In this document: positions 14,737 to 22,352 of the stretch, one piece after another
Position numbering within the stretch: the stretch's first letter is position 1
How the letters are laid out: every line of letters starts with the position of its first letter
Virus record (IMG/VR): IMGVR_UViG_3300015261_000015
Span: 1 to 30,731 of that record
Source of the DNA: a virus
Length of the DNA: 30,731 nt
Strand: one strand, 5' to 3'
Program-made: the position numbers and the translations under genes
The notes under the pieces: model-generated
The model's input: the letters and a program-made list of their open reading frames with translations, nothing else
The model's database searches: none
Told to the model about the DNA's origin: nothing

Positions 14737-17668
14737 TTTAAAACTTCAGGTACTGCTCAATGCCATCGACAAGGCGAGCGGCCCCCTGAAGGCCATCAAC
14801 AACGGCAGCATCGGTGCCGCCCGCGCCCTCAAGGAAGCCCGCGACCGCCTCAAAGAACTCAACACCCAACAGAAGGACGTCAGCGCCTGGCGCACCCAGC
14901 GCGCTGCCGCCGAGCAGACCGAACAAGCCCTCATCGCGGCCCGCGACAAAGTCCGGTCCCTGTCCCAGCAGTTCGCCGCCACAGGCGCACCCACCAAGGC
15001 CATGACCAGGGACTTCCGCGCAGCGGTGCGTGAGGCTCAGAAGCTCAAAGAGCAGCATCAACAACAGGGCGAACAGCTCCAGGCCCTGCGCAGCAAACTA
15101 CAAGGTGCGGGCATCAGCACTAAAAACCTCGGCAGTCACGAACGCCAACTGCGTGAGCAAATCAGCGCCACCAACGCCAGCATCAGCGAACAGGGCAAGC
15201 GCCTGGTCGCGTTGAATGCTCAACAAAAGCGCCTTGCCATAGAGCGCGCCAAGCTGGAGAAAACCCAGAACCTCGCCGGCAACATGGCTATGAACGGCGC
15301 CGCCGGCTTGGGTGTGGGGTATGCAGCGAGTCGGCCGGTGGCGAAGGCCATCGGTGCCTTTGCGCCGAACGAAGACTCGGCCACGCAACTCAAGGTTTCG
15401 ATGATGGATGGCACCGGCAAGGTGTCTGAAGACTTTCAGAAAATTACCGACCTGGCTACCAAGCTGGGCGACCGCTTGCCCGGGACCACGGCCGACTTCC
15501 AAGAAATGATGACCATGCTGCGGCGCCAGGGCCTGAGCGCGCAGAGCATTCTCGGCGGCACCGGTGAAGCGGCCGCGTACCTGGGCGTTCAGCTGCAGAT
15601 GCCCGTAACCGCTGCGGCTGAATTCGCCGCCAAGATGCAGGACGCCACCCGAACATCCGAAAAAGACATGATGGGGCTGATGGACATCATCCAGCGTGGG
15701 TTTTACTCCGGCGTAGACCCGACCAACATGCTCCAGGGTTTCAGCAAGATCGCGCCGGTCATGGACACCATCAAGAAATCGGGCATCGATGCTGCTGCCG
15801 AGTTGGCCCCCCTGCTGATCATGATGGACCAGGCAGGCATGGAAGGCGGCGCGGCCGGTAACGCCTATCGGAAGATCTTCCAGGCCGGCCTGGACAAGGA
15901 TGGGATCAAGGACGTCAACAAAATCATGGAGCTGGAAGGCAAAAACATACGTTTCAAGTTCACCGACGACAAAGGCAACTTCGCCGGCCTGGAAAATCTG
16001 TTCGCCCAGGTCGAAAAACTAAAGTCACTGAACGACGAGGACCGCACGTCCACGATCAAGCTGCTGTTCGGGGACGACTCCGAAACAATGACCACCTTGA
16101 ACACCATGATGAACAAGGGGATCGCGGGTTATCGGGAAGTGCAGCAGAAGCTGCAAAACCAAGCCGATTTGCGCAAGCGGGTCAACGAACAGCTCGCCAC
16201 CCTCACCAACGTCATGGAGGCAGCAGAGGGCAGCTTCACCAACGCCCTGGCCGAGTTTGGCGCCGCCGTTGCGCCCGAGCTGAAACAGATCATCACCACC
16301 CTCGGAGAGGTCGCTAACAGCGTTGGGGCCTGGGCTCGTGAAAACCCGAGACTGGCGGGCGGCCTGGTGAAGGTTGTAGCGGCTGTCGCTGGCCTGGCCT
16401 TCGTGTTCGGTGGCCTGGCCTTGACGATGGCAAGCCTGCTCGGCCCTTTCGCCATGGTGCGGTACGGCATGGGCATGTTTGGCATTCGCTTGGGCATCGT
16501 GAAAGCCCAACTGATAGGCACGCGCACCGCAGCAGCAGGTGCCGGAGCCAACATTGGTAGGCTTGGGAAAGTCTGGCGGTCCCTGGTAGCCACTCGCTCG
16601 GCGGGTGGTTTGCTGAGTGCATTACCCGCTTTCGTCAGCAGCGCCCGCCTGGCTGCGGCCAGCGTGCTGCCGATGCTCGGCGGCGCGATCAGTGCGGTCG
16701 GTACCGCTATTATGGCGACGCCCATCGGCTGGTTACTCGCGGCCATCGCGGCCCTGGTTGCTGCTGGTGTGTTGGTCTACAAGTACTGGAACCCGATCAA
16801 GGGCTTCTTCCTCGGCTTCTGGCAAGGCCTGGTCGGGGCGTTGCAACCGGTACTCGATAGTTTTGCCGGGCTGGGCCAATCGCTACTGAATCTGGGCCAA
16901 GTCGTAATGACGCTACCAGGTGTCGGCGCAGCCATGGAGCTTCTGGGCAGTATCGCCCGTCCGTTGTTCAGTTTGATCTCGGATGGTGTCAGCAGTCTGA
17001 TCAACTGGTTCGGCCAGCTACTCAATCCCGTCGAAGATGTCGGCGGCGCAGCTCAATCAATGGGTGAGCGTTTCGGCGCTGTCATCGGCAACATGCTCAG
17101 CCTTTTGTTAGGCCTGCCAGCACAGTTCGCTGAGCTGGGGTCGCAGATGATCCAGGGCCTGGCAAACGGCATCACCAACAGCCTGACCGTAGCCAAGGAG
17201 GCCATCACCGGCGCTGGCGATGCGGTCATCGGTTGGTTCAAGGAAAAGCTCGACATCCACAGCCCTTCGCGTGTGTTCGCGGAGCTGGGCGGTTTCACCA
17301 TGGCAGGCCTGGCCCAGGGGCTTGAGGGCAGTCAAAACGGGCCGCTGAGCGCCGTGACCAGTCTGAGCAAACAGCTCACGGCAGCCGGCACCCTCGCCCT
17401 CGGCGCAACTGCCATGCCTTTGGAGGCAATGCCGTTGCCGCAATTCCCGAATGGGGCCGCCACCTCTTCGCTGTCGATCGATGATCGTGCGCCAATCAGC
17501 CCTACCCCGGCGCCGGTCCATGACAGCCACGACACCTACGAAATCAACATCCACACAACGTCTGGCATGGACGCCCAGGCGATCAGCCGCGCCGTGCGGT
17601 CCGAGCTGGCACGAATCGCCAGTGAAAAAGCAGCCCGCCAGCGCAGCAAACTGTCCGATTTGGAGTAA
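14726..17668 (+). CDS. T: Tail tape measure protein (P2 gpT)
   Basis: A 980-residue tape measure protein, which sets tail length. The N-terminal 190 residues are coiled coil (ARALKEARDRLKELNTQQKDV and onward). The phage TMP core follows at about residues 220-420. Hydrophobic stretches near residues 545-575 and 650-685 may insert in the inner membrane during DNA ejection. The C-terminal KEKLDIHSPSRVFAELGGFTMAGLAQGLE is a common tape-measure motif. It is longer than P2 gpT, so the tail is probably longer. Several minus-strand open frames inside it are shadows. Confidence 0.94.
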   Translation: MANDLKLQVLLNAIDKASGPLKAINNGSIGAARALKEARDRLKELNTQQKDVSAWRTQRAAAEQTEQALIAARDKVRSLSQQFAATGAPTKAMTRDFRAAVREAQKLKEQHQQQGEQLQALRSKLQGAGISTKNLGSHERQLREQISATNASISEQGKRLVALNAQQKRLAIERAKLEKTQNLAGNMAMNGAAGLGVGYAASRPVAKAIGAFAPNEDSATQLKVSMMDGTGKVSEDFQKITDLATKLGDRLPGTTADFQEMMTMLRRQGLSAQSILGGTGEAAAYLGVQLQMPVTAAAEFAAKMQDATRTSEKDMMGLMDIIQRGFYSGVDPTNMLQGFSKIAPVMDTIKKSGIDAAAELAPLLIMMDQAGMEGGAAGNAYRKIFQAGLDKDGIKDVNKIMELEGKNIRFKFTDDKGNFAGLENLFAQVEKLKSLNDEDRTSTIKLLFGDDSETMTTLNTMMNKGIAGYREVQQKLQNQADLRKRVNEQLATLTNVMEAAEGSFTNALAEFGAAVAPELKQIITTLGEVANSVGAWARENPRLAGGLVKVVAAVAGLAFVFGGLALTMASLLGPFAMVRYGMGMFGIRLGIVKAQLIGTRTAAAGAGANIGRLGKVWRSLVATRSAGGLLSALPAFVSSARLAAASVLPMLGGAISAVGTAIMATPIGWLLAAIAALVAAGVLVYKYWNPIKGFFLGFWQGLVGALQPVLDSFAGLGQSLLNLGQVVMTLPGVGAAMELLGSIARPLFSLISDGVSSLINWFGQLLNPVEDVGGAAQSMGERFGAVIGNMLSLLLGLPAQFAELGSQMIQGLANGITNSLTVAKEAITGAGDAVIGWFKEKLDIHSPSRVFAELGGFTMAGLAQGLEGSQNGPLSAVTSLSKQLTAAGTLALGATAMPLEAMPLPQFPNGAATSSLSIDDRAPISPTPAPVHDSHDTYEINIHTTSGMDAQAISRAVRSELARIASEKAARQRSKLSDLE

Positions 17669-17673
17669 ACCCC

Positions 17674-18114
17674 ATGATGCTTGCCTTGGGCATGTTCGTG
17701 TTCAGCCTGTCCACCGCCGCCTATCAGGAGCTGCAACGCCAAACCGATTGGCGCCATGCCAGCAACAGTCGCGTTGGCGCCGCTCCCGCTCGACAGTTTG
17801 TCGGGCGCGGCGACGATGCCATCACCCTCCCCGGCGTGATCCTGCCGGAGCTGGCCGGCAGCGCCTTGAGCCTCGACGCCCTGCGCCTGATGGCAAACAC
17901 CGGTAAGGCGTGGCCGATGGTAGAGGGCAGCGGCCGGATATACGGCCTGTGGATTATCGAGAGCCTGAGCGAAACCAAAACCGTCTTCTTCCGCGACGGC
18001 ACTCCACGGCGCATCGAGTTCTCAATCAGCCTCAAACGGATCGACGACGACCGTATTGACCTGCTCGGCGCAGGCACCAGTGCAGGCATCAACATTTTGA
18101 GGGCGTTGCTGTGA
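17674..18114 (+). CDS. U: Tail terminator/tail protein U (P2 gpU)
   Basis: A 146-residue phage tail protein U family member, involved in completing the tail tube and sheath. MMLALGMFVFSLSTAAYQELQRQTDWRHASNSRVG at the N-terminus is characteristic. A GGAG site lies 9 bases upstream. The stop overlaps the GTG start of D. Confidence 0.93.
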   Translation: MMLALGMFVFSLSTAAYQELQRQTDWRHASNSRVGAAPARQFVGRGDDAITLPGVILPELAGSALSLDALRLMANTGKAWPMVEGSGRIYGLWIIESLSETKTVFFRDGTPRRIEFSISLKRIDDDRIDLLGAGTSAGINILRALL

Positions 18115-19379
18115 TCGACGCTGCTCTGTCCAAGGTCACCGGCTACATCGAAGACCTGGTCGAACGCTACCGCCGCGATGCCGCATATCCGATGCCGGCG
18201 TTTCGTATCACTGTCGATGGCAACGACATCGCCCAGTTGATCAGCCCACGGCTGATGAGCCTGGAGCTGACCGACAATCGCGGGATCGAGGCCGACCAAC
18301 TCAGCATCACCCTCAGCGACCACGACGGCCTGCTGTCGATCCCGCCCAAGGGCGCGGTCATTCGGTTATGGCTGGGTTGGAGCGACACGGGCCTGGTGGA
18401 CAAGGGCACCTATACCGTCGATGAAACCGAGCATAGCGGTGCACCGGACGTACTCAGCATCCGCGCTCGCTCTGCCGATCTGCGCAAAGGCCTGAAGACC
18501 AAGCGCGAGCGCAGTTGGAGCAATACCACGCTCGGCGACGTCCTGGGCGACATCGCCCTGGGCAACGGCCTCACGGCCACTATTGCCGGCGCCCTGGACG
18601 GTTTGCCTATCCTGCAGTTGGACCAGGCCAACGAATCAGACGCCAACCTGATCAGCCGCGTGGGAGAAGAGTTCGACGCCGTGGTCACCGTCAAGGCCGG
18701 CTGCCTGCTGTGCCTGCCGGCAGGCGGCGGCAAGACGGCCTCCGGCGCAGAGCTTCCGCATATCACCCTCACCCGCGCCGATGGCGACCAACACCGCTAC
18801 TTGCAAGCTGACCGCGACAGCTACGACGGTGTGCGCGCCTATTTCTACGACGTGAACAGTGCGAAGAAACAGGAAGCCATCGCCGGCGGTGGTGAAAACC
18901 TCAAGGATCTGCGCCACACCTTCAGCGACCGACAGTCCGCCCTGCGCGCTGCCCGGGCGGAATTCAACCGCCTGCAACGTGGTAGCGCGACGCTCAGCTA
19001 CACCCTCGCCCGGGGTCGGCCTGACCTCATTCCCGAACTGACCTACACGCTCCAGGGCGTGAAGCCGGAAATTGACGAGATCATCTGGTACGGCGGTAAC
19101 GTGCAACACACCCTCAGCCCGGACGATGGATACACCGTCAGCCTGGCGCTGGAGAGCAAGCTGCCCGAGGATACGGTTGAGGGATTGGCGGAGGAAAACA
19201 AAGGGGATTACACAGGAATCATCGCTTACTATCGCGACAAGAAAACAGGGAAGGAGAAGACGATGACGGCAGGGGATCAGAGCAAGCCGAAGCGGTTGCA
19301 TTGGTTGTATGCAAATGAGAAAACAGCAAGGCGGGCAGTAGATAGAGAATGGATTCGATTAAATCGAAAAATCTCTTGA
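18111..19379 (+). CDS. D: Late control protein D, tail hub (P2 gpD)
   Basis: A 422-residue gpD family protein, the baseplate hub related to T4 gp27. It has a GTG start in a GTGA overlap with U. PMPAFRITVDGNDIAQLISPRLMSLELTDNRG and the segments around LSIRARSADLRKGLKTKRERSW are typical. The C-terminal extension after about residue 350 (RLHWLYANEKTARRAVDREW) occurs in many relatives. Its codons are clearly different, with AGA, AGG, TTA and ATT becoming frequent over the last 65 or so codons. That change leads straight into the AT-rich cargo region. Confidence 0.93.
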   Translation: MIDAALSKVTGYIEDLVERYRRDAAYPMPAFRITVDGNDIAQLISPRLMSLELTDNRGIEADQLSITLSDHDGLLSIPPKGAVIRLWLGWSDTGLVDKGTYTVDETEHSGAPDVLSIRARSADLRKGLKTKRERSWSNTTLGDVLGDIALGNGLTATIAGALDGLPILQLDQANESDANLISRVGEEFDAVVTVKAGCLLCLPAGGGKTASGAELPHITLTRADGDQHRYLQADRDSYDGVRAYFYDVNSAKKQEAIAGGGENLKDLRHTFSDRQSALRAARAEFNRLQRGSATLSYTLARGRPDLIPELTYTLQGVKPEIDEIIWYGGNVQHTLSPDDGYTVSLALESKLPEDTVEGLAEENKGDYTGIIAYYRDKKTGKEKTMTAGDQSKPKRLHWLYANEKTARRAVDREWIRLNRKIS

Positions 19380-19439
19380 ATGAGTTCCTGTTAGAGGTAA
19401 CATAGCGGCAATTTGCCACATAACTCAGGATAATACGCC

Positions 19440-20234
19440 GTGGGACGAACTTCAAGATGGACCTCGACTCCTCTAGCAAAAGGCATTAAGGTATACACAT
19501 TATCATCTTGGAAGTATTTTTCCGACTTCGTCAACCAAGAACTGCTCGAATACACTACATACGTGTACCGAGGTCACGGTAATAGTAAATGGAAACTAGA
19601 ACCGACTATAGACAGGCTTATTAAATATCCGACTTCGCCAAGACGTGAGAGTCATCTTGAACGCTTTAAATTTGCTACTCGAGGCCGACGGGGTTCTAAC
19701 CCAATCAAAATAGAGCATGAAAACGACTGGTGGGCTTTGGGACAACATCATGGGCTGGCCACTCCATTGTTGGACTGGACAGAATCACCATTTGTTGCTT
19801 TATTTTTTGGAGCCAACGCTGCAAGAAAAGAAAAGTCTGATTTCTATTCAGTATTTGCCATTGCCCAATCATCGATTGACAAAGTAAATACATATATTTG
19901 CAATAATGCCGCCATACCTCTAATCAACAATCGCAAACAGACTATTAAGATAGTACGTCCGTTAAGCGATGAGAATATGCGCCTTGTCAGTCAGCGAGGG
20001 TTATTCACAAGAGGACCAAACAACGTAGACGTTGAAAGTTGGGTCTCAAAACATACGCCCGCGTTAACCGAAGGCCGAAACATCCACCTCTTGAAAATAA
20101 ATATCCCCAACAAAGATGTGGACGAGTGTTTACGTTATCTAAACAGAATGAACATCAATCATCTCACCCTATTCCCTGACGTTCCGGGCGCATCAGAGTT
20201 CTGCAATCAACATCTAACAATCAGCACCTATTAA
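19440..20234 (+). CDS. Cargo protein with FRG domain
   Basis: A 264-residue protein with the FRG domain pattern: YRGH at residues 43-46 and the hallmark WALGQHHGLATPLLDWTESPFVALFF (about 98-123). The GTG at 19440 has an AGGA site 9 bases upstream. An earlier conserved start is not available. The gene is strongly AT-rich compared with the tail genes and lies after D, where P2-like phages often carry accessory genes. FRG-domain proteins are common in prophages and mobile elements but their biochemical activity is not established to my knowledge. A phage-exclusion role is a hypothesis from position and composition. No signal peptide or membrane segment is seen. No clear promoter was found in the 60-base gap before it. 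Confidence 0.8.
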   Translation: MGRTSRWTSTPLAKGIKVYTLSSWKYFSDFVNQELLEYTTYVYRGHGNSKWKLEPTIDRLIKYPTSPRRESHLERFKFATRGRRGSNPIKIEHENDWWALGQHHGLATPLLDWTESPFVALFFGANAARKEKSDFYSVFAIAQSSIDKVNTYICNNAAIPLINNRKQTIKIVRPLSDENMRLVSQRGLFTRGPNNVDVESWVSKHTPALTEGRNIHLLKINIPNKDVDECLRYLNRMNINHLTLFPDVPGASEFCNQHLTISTY

Positions 20235-20235
20235 C

Positions 20236-20251
20236 ACCAACATAGGTACAA
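20236..20251. repeat. Degenerate 16-bp direct repeat, copy 1
   Basis: ACCAACATAGGTACAA, immediately after the FRG stop codon, matches 20494-20509 at 14 of 16 positions. The two copies flank the hairpin and the 52-residue gene. They could be recombination scars or regulator sites. Confidence 0.4.
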
Positions 20252-20265
20252 GCAAACCATATTGA

Positions 20266-20295
20266 TAAGTTGCCCGATAGCAGTCGAGCAACTTA
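20266..20295. terminator. Hairpin between convergent genes, probable bidirectional terminator
   Basis: TAAGTTGC (20266-20273) and GCAACTTA (20288-20295) form a perfect 8-bp stem extended by an inner CGA/TCG triplet after one mismatch. It lies 31 bases after the FRG stop and 5 bases before the stop of the leftward small gene. U tracts are poor on both sides, so efficiency is uncertain. Confidence 0.5.
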
Positions 20296-20300
20296 CAACA

Positions 20301-20459
20301 TCAAAGACTCAACAAAACACTAATAAAACGAAGAATGTCTTGCCGACATACCTCATCAAGGAGTCTAAATCGCTCTATGAGGATTCGTTCGCGTTCATCC
20401 AGTTCAGACCATCTAATGATATCCGACTTGTTGGCCTCTGATTCTTTCATCACTGACAT
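20301..20459 (-). CDS. Small 52-residue helical protein downstream of the lysogeny genes
   Basis: A 52-residue charged protein, MSVMKESEANKSDIIRWSEL... ending DEVCRQDILRFISVLLSL. A GGAG site lies 7 bases before the ATG at 20459, and the codons avoid stops over the whole stretch while the opposite strand looks random. The second half (about residues 19-51) is a predicted amphipathic helix pair, similar in feel to the tail of short Cro/C1 repressors. It is read in the same direction as the repressor and DUF2511 genes, 129 bases after the latter. Function is unknown. Confidence 0.62.
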   Translation of the reverse strand: MSVMKESEANKSDIIRWSELDERERILIERFRLLDEVCRQDILRFISVLLSL

Positions 20460-20493
20460 GTGTCACTCCATTCAACACGCTCGGACGCCTGAT

Positions 20494-20509
20494 ACCAACA
20501 TCGGTACCA
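20494..20509. repeat. Degenerate 16-bp direct repeat, copy 2
   Basis: ACCAACATCGGTACCA, 14 of 16 identical to 20236-20251. This copy lies 35 bases upstream of the start of the 52-residue gene, in its likely promoter/leader region, and contains the palindrome GGTACC. Confidence 0.4.
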
Positions 20510-20588
20510 ACCAAAGCGCCCGGGGAGTGAGCTATTTTCAGCATGTTCGGCCTTCTCCTGAGCCCACGAGAAAAATTTTCATTACAAA

Positions 20589-20933
20589 TTATGCCCCTCC
20601 GCAGAGCGCCTGGGCACGCTGAACGATATCGCTATAGTCCATCTTGATGGATGGCATCGTAGGATTGGGCTTGGTGATGTCTTGGCCGTCTGACCAACCC
20701 TGATCTTTTGCCTGACGCCGTGCACTGCCGCTCAATGCATAGACGGTTCCATCCGAGGTTCGGGCCAACGCCTTGGGCGATGGTCCAAAGCACAACAGGT
20801 CAACGCTATCGACCGTAAACGGCCAAGCGTCGCCATACTCTCTGCTCGAAACCGTCTGGCTCTTTTCCTTGGCACCACACACACCCGAAACAAGCATTGC
20901 CAGCACCACTACCGATAACGTCATCCTTTTCAT
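20589..20933 (-). CDS. Secreted DUF2511-like protein, co-oriented with repressor
   Basis: A 114-residue protein with a signal peptide (MKRMTLSVVVLAMLVSGVCG) and a likely SPase I cleavage near residue 20. There is no proper lipobox. The mature part has the DUF2511/YebY-like layout: YGDAWPFTVDSVDLLC, then GTVYALSGSARRQAKDQGW and a final SDIVQRAQALC with two cysteines that could pair in the periplasm. The ATG at 20933 has an AGGAG site 8 bases upstream. It begins only 11 bases after the repressor stop codon, so it is probably on the same leftward transcript and expressed in the lysogen. A surface or periplasmic exclusion role is plausible but unproven. Confidence 0.7.
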   Translation of the reverse strand: MKRMTLSVVVLAMLVSGVCGAKEKSQTVSSREYGDAWPFTVDSVDLLCFGPSPKALARTSDGTVYALSGSARRQAKDQGWSDGQDITKPNPTMPSIKMDYSDIVQRAQALCGGA

Positions 20934-20944
20934 GTCCAAACTCC

Positions 20945-21265
20945 TTACTTTTTTACTGTAAAAGCCCTTAGTAGGCGCATCACCGCGCCTTTGTCCTCAT
21001 CGCCCAGGCTGCGTACGTGCATCACGATTTCCATGTCATCGTTGGACAACTGGCTTTTGCCCATAGATGACCGCTGGCCGGTTACTACGTACAGGACATC
21101 CACCCCTTGTTCAGCAACTGCTGCCAGGTAACTGGCATCCGGGCTGCGCTCGCCCTTCTCATAGTTGTACTGACTGTTTTTCGAGGCGCCAGCCTTCGCC
21201 GCGAACTCAGTCTGATTGAAGCCCAAGCGCTCGCGCTCTTCTTTTAGGCGATCACCAATTCCCAC
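20945..21265 (-). CDS. Short phage repressor, XRE/C1-type helix-turn-helix
   Basis: A 106-residue regulator with an N-terminal HTH (about residues 3-60: IGDRLKEERERLGFNQTEFAAKAGAS, YNYEKGERSPDASYLAAVAEQGVDVLYVVTG). A short helical tail (LGDEDKGAVMRLLRAFTV) probably dimerises. I chose the GTG at 21265, which has a GGAG site 6 bases upstream. The frame extends to a TTG at 21298 inside the operator. There is no S24 autocleavage domain, so like P2 C it is not expected to be cleaved during SOS. It faces the Cro-like gene across the switch region. Confidence 0.85.
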   Translation of the reverse strand: MGIGDRLKEERERLGFNQTEFAAKAGASKNSQYNYEKGERSPDASYLAAVAEQGVDVLYVVTGQRSSMGKSQLSNDDMEIVMHVRSLGDEDKGAVMRLLRAFTVKK

Positions 21266-21283
21266 AAACGTCTCCACGACGAT

Positions 21284-21312
21284 TTGACATTCCCACAATC
21301 ATGGGAAATACT
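21284..21312 (+). promoter_or_regulatory. Rightward early promoter
   Basis: A perfect TTGACA at 21284-21289, a 17-base spacer and AATACT at 21307-21312 (4 of 6). It lies between the repressor and the first rightward gene, with the palindromic operator filling the spacer. This is the expected early (PR/Pe-like) promoter. Confidence 0.7.
21290..21307. promoter_or_regulatory. Palindromic operator in the lysogeny switch
   Basis: TTCCCACAATCATGGGAA has perfect 6-bp arms around 6 bases. The half-site ATTCCCACAA recurs at 21258-21267, 31 bp away on the same face of the helix, overlapping the repressor start. This fits cooperative repressor binding and autoregulation. Confidence 0.65.
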
Positions 21313-21323
21313 TCGCCTGTCAT
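21295..21323 (-). promoter_or_regulatory. Putative leftward repressor promoter
   Basis: On the minus strand ATGACA (21323-21318, 5 of 6) and GATTGT (21300-21295, 3 of 6) are 17 bases apart. They overlap the rightward promoter and the operator, which would make the two promoters mutually exclusive. Confidence 0.35.
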
Positions 21324-21341
21324 CACACGAAATCACACGAA
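21322..21341. repeat. Tandem 10-bp repeat in early leader
   Basis: Two exact copies of ATCACACGAA, one helical turn apart, lie between the early promoter and the first rightward start codon. Possible second binding site for the Cro-like protein. Confidence 0.5.
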
Positions 21342-21349
21342 ACGAGACT

Positions 21350-21562
21350 ATGCCGAACGCATACCCCACGGAGCAAGCGTGCCGAAAGGCACGTGAGCGC
21401 CTCGCGCATCAAGGCCTCTCTGCTAAAGACTGGGCCGATCAGCACAATTTGACCCCGTCCACGGTGTACGCCGTCTTGAACGGACAGAAGAAATGTCTCC
21501 GGGGCGAGTCCCACCGTGCTGCGGTGTTGCTCGGTATCAAAGACGGCGTCGTCACAAATTAG
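21350..21562 (+). CDS. Cro-like DNA-binding protein, BcepMu gp16 family
   Basis: A 70-residue protein with a helix-turn-helix (LSAKDWADQHNLTPSTVYAVLNGQKKCLRGESHRAAVLLGIKDG), the pattern of the BcepMu gp16 phage-associated family. It is the first gene of the rightward early operon and is opposite the repressor, so it probably acts as the Cro counterpart. I use the ATG at 21350. The frame opens upstream in the promoter itself. Confidence 0.8.
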   Translation: MPNAYPTEQACRKARERLAHQGLSAKDWADQHNLTPSTVYAVLNGQKKCLRGESHRAAVLLGIKDGVVTN

Positions 21563-21591
21563 GCCCGTTGGCTCAGGTAGGAAACCAGAAG

Positions 21592-22065
21592 ATGAAACGC
21601 TCAGTTCTAGCCAACCGCAAAGACGTAGTCAGCGCCGTAATCGCCGCTTATCCAGGTGGCCGGCACTATGCCGCAGCTGACCTTGGAATGCCGATCAAGA
21701 AGTTTGATAACCAAGCCTATGAGAACGCTGGCAGCCGGCCGCTGAGCGACGAACATATCTGTCGCCTCGAGCAAGTTGCGGGTACGTCATATCTCGCGGA
21801 TTACATCACCGGCATGTATGGCGGCATGTTTGTGCCCGTCGCGGTGCCTGGAACGCTGGATAACGTCGAGCTGTACAACCGCTCCGTAAGAGCTGCCGCC
21901 AAGCGTGGGTTGGTTGACCAGATCATTGCCCAAGCCCTGGACGACGGTGTCATTGAGCAGGATGAGGCCGAAGTCATTGTGGCGGCCCTGATGAAGTACA
22001 TGTCAGCCCGCTATGCCGAAGTGCTAGCGACCATTCAACTGCACGGTCGGGGGTTCGCTGGGTGA
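21592..22065 (+). CDS. CII/YmfL-like phage regulatory protein
   Basis: A 157-residue protein resembling the phage regulatory CII/YmfL group: NRKDVVSAVIAAYPGGRHYAAADLGMPIKKFDNQAYENAG and LSDEHICRLEQVAGTSYLADYITGMYGGMFV. The C-terminal half is helical and acidic. The ATG at 21592 has an AGGA site. It lies 29 bases after the Cro-like gene and its stop overlaps the Ogr gene, so early control and late activation are on one transcript. The family name is from pattern recognition. Confidence 0.72.
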   Translation: MKRSVLANRKDVVSAVIAAYPGGRHYAAADLGMPIKKFDNQAYENAGSRPLSDEHICRLEQVAGTSYLADYITGMYGGMFVPVAVPGTLDNVELYNRSVRAAAKRGLVDQIIAQALDDGVIEQDEAEVIVAALMKYMSARYAEVLATIQLHGRGFAG

Positions 22066-22352
22066 GCACCTACAAACTTGTCTGCCCTCACTGCCTTGGC
22101 CGCATGCGTATCCGCACCAGCGAAGGCACGCACATTTTCCTGCGGGTGGCCTACCTGCAATGCACCAACGAGGCCTGCGGCTGGTCGGTGCGAGCTGAGT
22201 TCGAAATGACTCACGAAATGAGCCCCAGCGGCATGGCGAACCCCGCCGTAAAGCTGCCCATCGCTGACATTGCTCTACGTCGTGCCGCGATGAAGTCCGC
22301 CAACGATCAACCCGACCTGCTCGACCAAATGGAAATGGAGTGTGCGCAATGA
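22062..22352 (+). CDS. ogr: Ogr/Delta-like zinc-finger late activator
   Basis: A 96-residue Ogr/Delta family protein. The zinc ligands are CPHC (Cys8, Cys11) and CTNEACG (Cys34, Cys39), with the typical RIRTSEG and YLQCTNEACGWS wording. Ogr binds dyad sites upstream of P2 late promoters and contacts RNA polymerase. It starts with GTG overlapping the CII-like stop. In P2 ogr lies next to D, while here it is in the early operon. The matching candidate sites are upstream of V and FI. Confidence 0.9.
   Translation: MSTYKLVCPHCLGRMRIRTSEGTHIFLRVAYLQCTNEACGWSVRAEFEMTHEMSPSGMANPAVKLPIADIALRRAAMKSANDQPDLLDQMEMECAQ

Noticed and set aside
19376-19440. Possible promoter (GATAAT at 19429) in front of the FRG gene
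   Set aside because: No -35 element at a suitable distance; a transcript from it would be nearly leaderless.
20335-20622. 95-codon plus-strand open frame
   Set aside because: Serine/arginine-rich shadow with no ribosome site; the minus-strand 52-residue gene with a GGAG site explains most of the stretch.
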